Assembly: GCA_015655035.1 (NCBI GenBank)
Contig: JAATFS010000353.1
Span: 1-40,447 of the forward strand
DNA: 40,447 bases
Direction: 5' to 3'
DNA from: Lysobacterales bacterium
Lineage (GTDB): Bacteria; Pseudomonadota; Gammaproteobacteria; Xanthomonadales; Xanthomonadaceae
Shown here: in pieces, positions 38,958 through 40,447 of the stretch
How positions within the stretch are numbered: position 1 is the stretch's first letter
Layout: every line of letters begins with the position of its first letter
Translations under genes and position numbers: made by a program
Notes under the pieces: model-generated
Databases searched by the model: none
What the model was told of the DNA's origin: nothing
The model's input: the letters and a program-made list of their open reading frames with translations, nothing else

Positions 38958-38963
38958 TACAAT
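38958..38963 (+). promoter_or_regulatory. Candidate -10 box for the acyl-CoA dehydrogenase gene
   Basis: TACAAT lies 32 bp upstream of the GTG start, divergent from the ArsR-metH promoter. No clear -35 at the normal distance. Confidence 0.4.
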
Positions 38964-38995
38964 GCGCCATCGCCAATACCCGGGAGGGGTCGAAC

Positions 38996-40144
38996 GTGGA
39001 TTTCAGTCTTACCGAAGAACAATTGATGATCCAGGACGTTGCCCGCAGGATCGCGCAGGAGAAGATCGCGCCGAGCGCCGAGCAGTTCGATCGCAGTGGC
39101 GAGTTCCCACTGGACAACGTTCGCCTGCTCGGCGAGAACGGCTTGATGGGGATCGAGGTGCCGGCTGAGTACGGCGGCGCCGGGCTGGACCCGATCTGCT
39201 ACGTCCTGGCGATGATCGAGGTGGCCGCCGGCGACGGCGCGCACTCCACCATCATGTCGGTCAACAACTCGCTGTTCTGTACCGGCATCCTCAAGAACGG
39301 CAGCGAGGCGCAGAAGCAGACCTACGTGCGTGCGATCGCCGAAGGCACCGCGATCGGCGCGTTTGCGCTGACCGAGCCGCAATCGGGTTCCGACGCCTCG
39401 GCGATGCGCTGCCGCGCAGTCAAGCAGGCCGATGGCAGCTTCGTCATCAATGGCAAGAAGAGCTGGATCACCTCCGGTCCGGTGGCCAGGTACATCGTGC
39501 TGTTTGCGATGACCGAGCCGGACAAGGGCTCGCGCGGCATCACCGCGTTCATGATCGATACCGACAAGCCTGGCTTCCATCGCGGCAAGACCGAGCCCAA
39601 GCTGGGCATCCGCGCCTCGGCCACCTGCGAGATCGAGTTCGAGGATTACCGGGCGCTGCCCGAGGACGTGCTTGGATTGGAGGGCGAGGGCTTCAAGACC
39701 GCGATGAGCGTACTCGACGCCGGCCGTATCGGTATCGCCTCGCAGGCCGTGGGGATCGCCCGCGCCGCTTACGAGGCCACGCTTGCCTATGTCAAGGAAC
39801 GCAAGGCCTTCGGCGCGCCGATCGGCACCTTCCAGATGACCCAGGCCAAGATCGCCGACATGAAGTGCAAGCTCGACGCTGCCCTGCTATTGACGCTGCG
39901 TGCGGCCTGGCTGAAGGGGCAGGGGCGCAAGTTCGGCACCGAGGCGGCGGTCGCCAAGCTCACCGCCTCCGAGGCGGCGATGTGGATCACCCACCAGGCG
40001 GTGCAGATCCACGGCGGCATGGGCTATTCCAAGGAGATGCCGCTGGAGCGCTACTTCAGGGATGCCAAGATCACCGAGATCTACGAAGGTACCTCGGAGA
40101 TCCAGCGCCTGGTGATCGCCCGTGGCGAAACCGGGCTGCGTTAA
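38996..40144 (+). CDS. Acyl-CoA dehydrogenase
   Basis: FAD enzyme of fatty acid or branched-chain amino acid breakdown; it introduces the alpha-beta double bond and passes electrons to ETF. 382 residues from a GTG at 38996, with a strong gggagggg ribosome site about 8 nt before and the normal family start (VDFSLTEEQLMIQD). FAD/substrate motifs are FALTEPQSGSDASAMR, WITSGPVARYIVLFA, and the arginine-rich RAAYEATLAYVKERKAFG. The catalytic glutamate is in EIYEGTSEIQRLVIARG near the C-terminus, the position used by short/medium-chain enzymes. Chain specificity cannot be read. It is divergent from the ArsR-metH operon. Confidence 0.93.
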   Translation: MDFSLTEEQLMIQDVARRIAQEKIAPSAEQFDRSGEFPLDNVRLLGENGLMGIEVPAEYGGAGLDPICYVLAMIEVAAGDGAHSTIMSVNNSLFCTGILKNGSEAQKQTYVRAIAEGTAIGAFALTEPQSGSDASAMRCRAVKQADGSFVINGKKSWITSGPVARYIVLFAMTEPDKGSRGITAFMIDTDKPGFHRGKTEPKLGIRASATCEIEFEDYRALPEDVLGLEGEGFKTAMSVLDAGRIGIASQAVGIARAAYEATLAYVKERKAFGAPIGTFQMTQAKIADMKCKLDAALLLTLRAAWLKGQGRKFGTEAAVAKLTASEAAMWITHQAVQIHGGMGYSKEMPLERYFRDAKITEIYEGTSEIQRLVIARGETGLR

Positions 40145-40234
40145 GGCCGGGGGATCGACGGAGACGCGACGGGGCGCGGCCAAAGGCGCGTCCCCGGCGC
40201 TGGCGAGATGATCCAGCCGGTCAAGCCTGGTTGA

Positions 40235-40447
40235 TCAGAACTTCGAGTCGAACTCGCGGGCATAGCCGCTGTTGACGATCACTTTCTGCAGGGCGTCGCT
40301 GATCTTGATGTTGCCGGCCACGATCTGCTGCGTTTCCGGGCCCATGTTGTCCATGCGTGGCGGCGTGGCGCCCTTGTAGTCGCAGACGCGGCCACCGGCC
40401 TCGCGCACCAGCAAGACGCCGGCGGCGATGTCCCAGGCCTTCACGCC
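40235..40447 (-). CDS. suhB: Inositol-1-monophosphatase (SuhB-like), 5' part outside window
   Basis: C-terminal fragment of about 70 residues on the minus strand; the gene continues beyond the right edge. The family motif GVKAWDIAAGVLLVREAGGRV corresponds to the WDxAAG metal/substrate-binding signature of inositol monophosphatases. The end (QQIVAGNIKISDALQKVI) matches the SuhB tail (GNPKIFEALL-like). SuhB hydrolyses inositol monophosphate and also has a role in rRNA antitermination and RNA processing in enterobacteria. It is convergent with the acyl-CoA dehydrogenase, and the 90-bp gap holds only an imperfect GC-rich hairpin. Confidence 0.9.
   Translation of the reverse strand, partial: GVKAWDIAAGVLLVREAGGRVCDYKGATPPRMDNMGPETQQIVAGNIKISDALQKVIVNSGYAREFDSKF

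Noticed and set aside
40150..40215. Terminator between the acyl-CoA dehydrogenase and suhB genes
   Set aside because: The GC-rich sequence (ggggcgcggcc / ggcgcgtcccc) pairs imperfectly and has no T-tract, so I did not list it.

Overview
The window is GC-rich chromosomal DNA. It has the gene content and gene order of a plant-associated gammaproteobacterium of the Xanthomonas group (Xanthomonadaceae). The evidence is: dnaK-dnaJ followed by core metabolic genes, a methionine synthase encoded by two adjacent genes, a GntR/YtrA-ABC operon, a FucP-type sugar transporter operon, and Xanthomonas-style short intergenic repeats. The genus is inferred from recognition; no database was searched. I see no rRNA, tRNA, CRISPR array, prophage or insertion sequence.

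Layout. 1-2595: the 3' part of dnaK, then dnaJ and a terminator hairpin. 2700-4756: pdxY and tyrA, overlapping by 4 bp. 4855-7496, minus strand: a 65-residue hypothetical protein, an MsbA-like ABC exporter and a YigZ/IMPACT protein. 7602-13999, minus strand: the 2-oxoglutarate dehydrogenase operon sucA-sucB-lpd, closed by a strong intrinsic terminator, then a LOG-type (cytokinin-activating) phosphoribohydrolase. 14256-17134, minus strand: a RoxA-like ribosomal oxygenase and purB. 17409-18827, plus strand: fumC.

18905-23458, minus strand, is the most unusual part. A small membrane-anchored protein, a YtrA-type GntR repressor, an ABC ATPase, an ABC-2 permease, a periplasmic GSGD-repeat (beta-helix-like) protein and an ankyrin-repeat lipoprotein follow one another closely. 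A 57-codon remnant of another gene and a DUF2884-like lipoprotein come next. A clean inverted repeat overlaps the candidate promoter of the whole set.

23593-27485, plus strand: an exported glutathione peroxidase, a periplasmic FKBP isomerase with a duplicated N-terminal domain, UDP-glucose dehydrogenase, SlyX and a DUF2058 protein. 27750-32387, plus strand: a LacI regulator, a FucP-type MFS sugar transporter, a PfkB kinase and an AGE-family isomerase, compactly arranged. Together they suggest uptake of a hexose such as mannose, isomerisation to fructose and phosphorylation. 32549-38862, minus strand: an exported amidohydrolase, then (upstream) the two methionine synthase genes, cotranscribed behind an ArsR-methyltransferase fusion regulator whose promoter carries a 32-bp near-perfect palindrome. 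38996-40144, plus strand: an acyl-CoA dehydrogenase. The window ends inside a suhB-like inositol monophosphatase gene on the minus strand.

The best candidates for under-described biology are the YtrA/ABC/beta-helix/ankyrin envelope operon, the ArsR-methyltransferase control of split MetH, and the LacI sugar operon with its palindromic operator.
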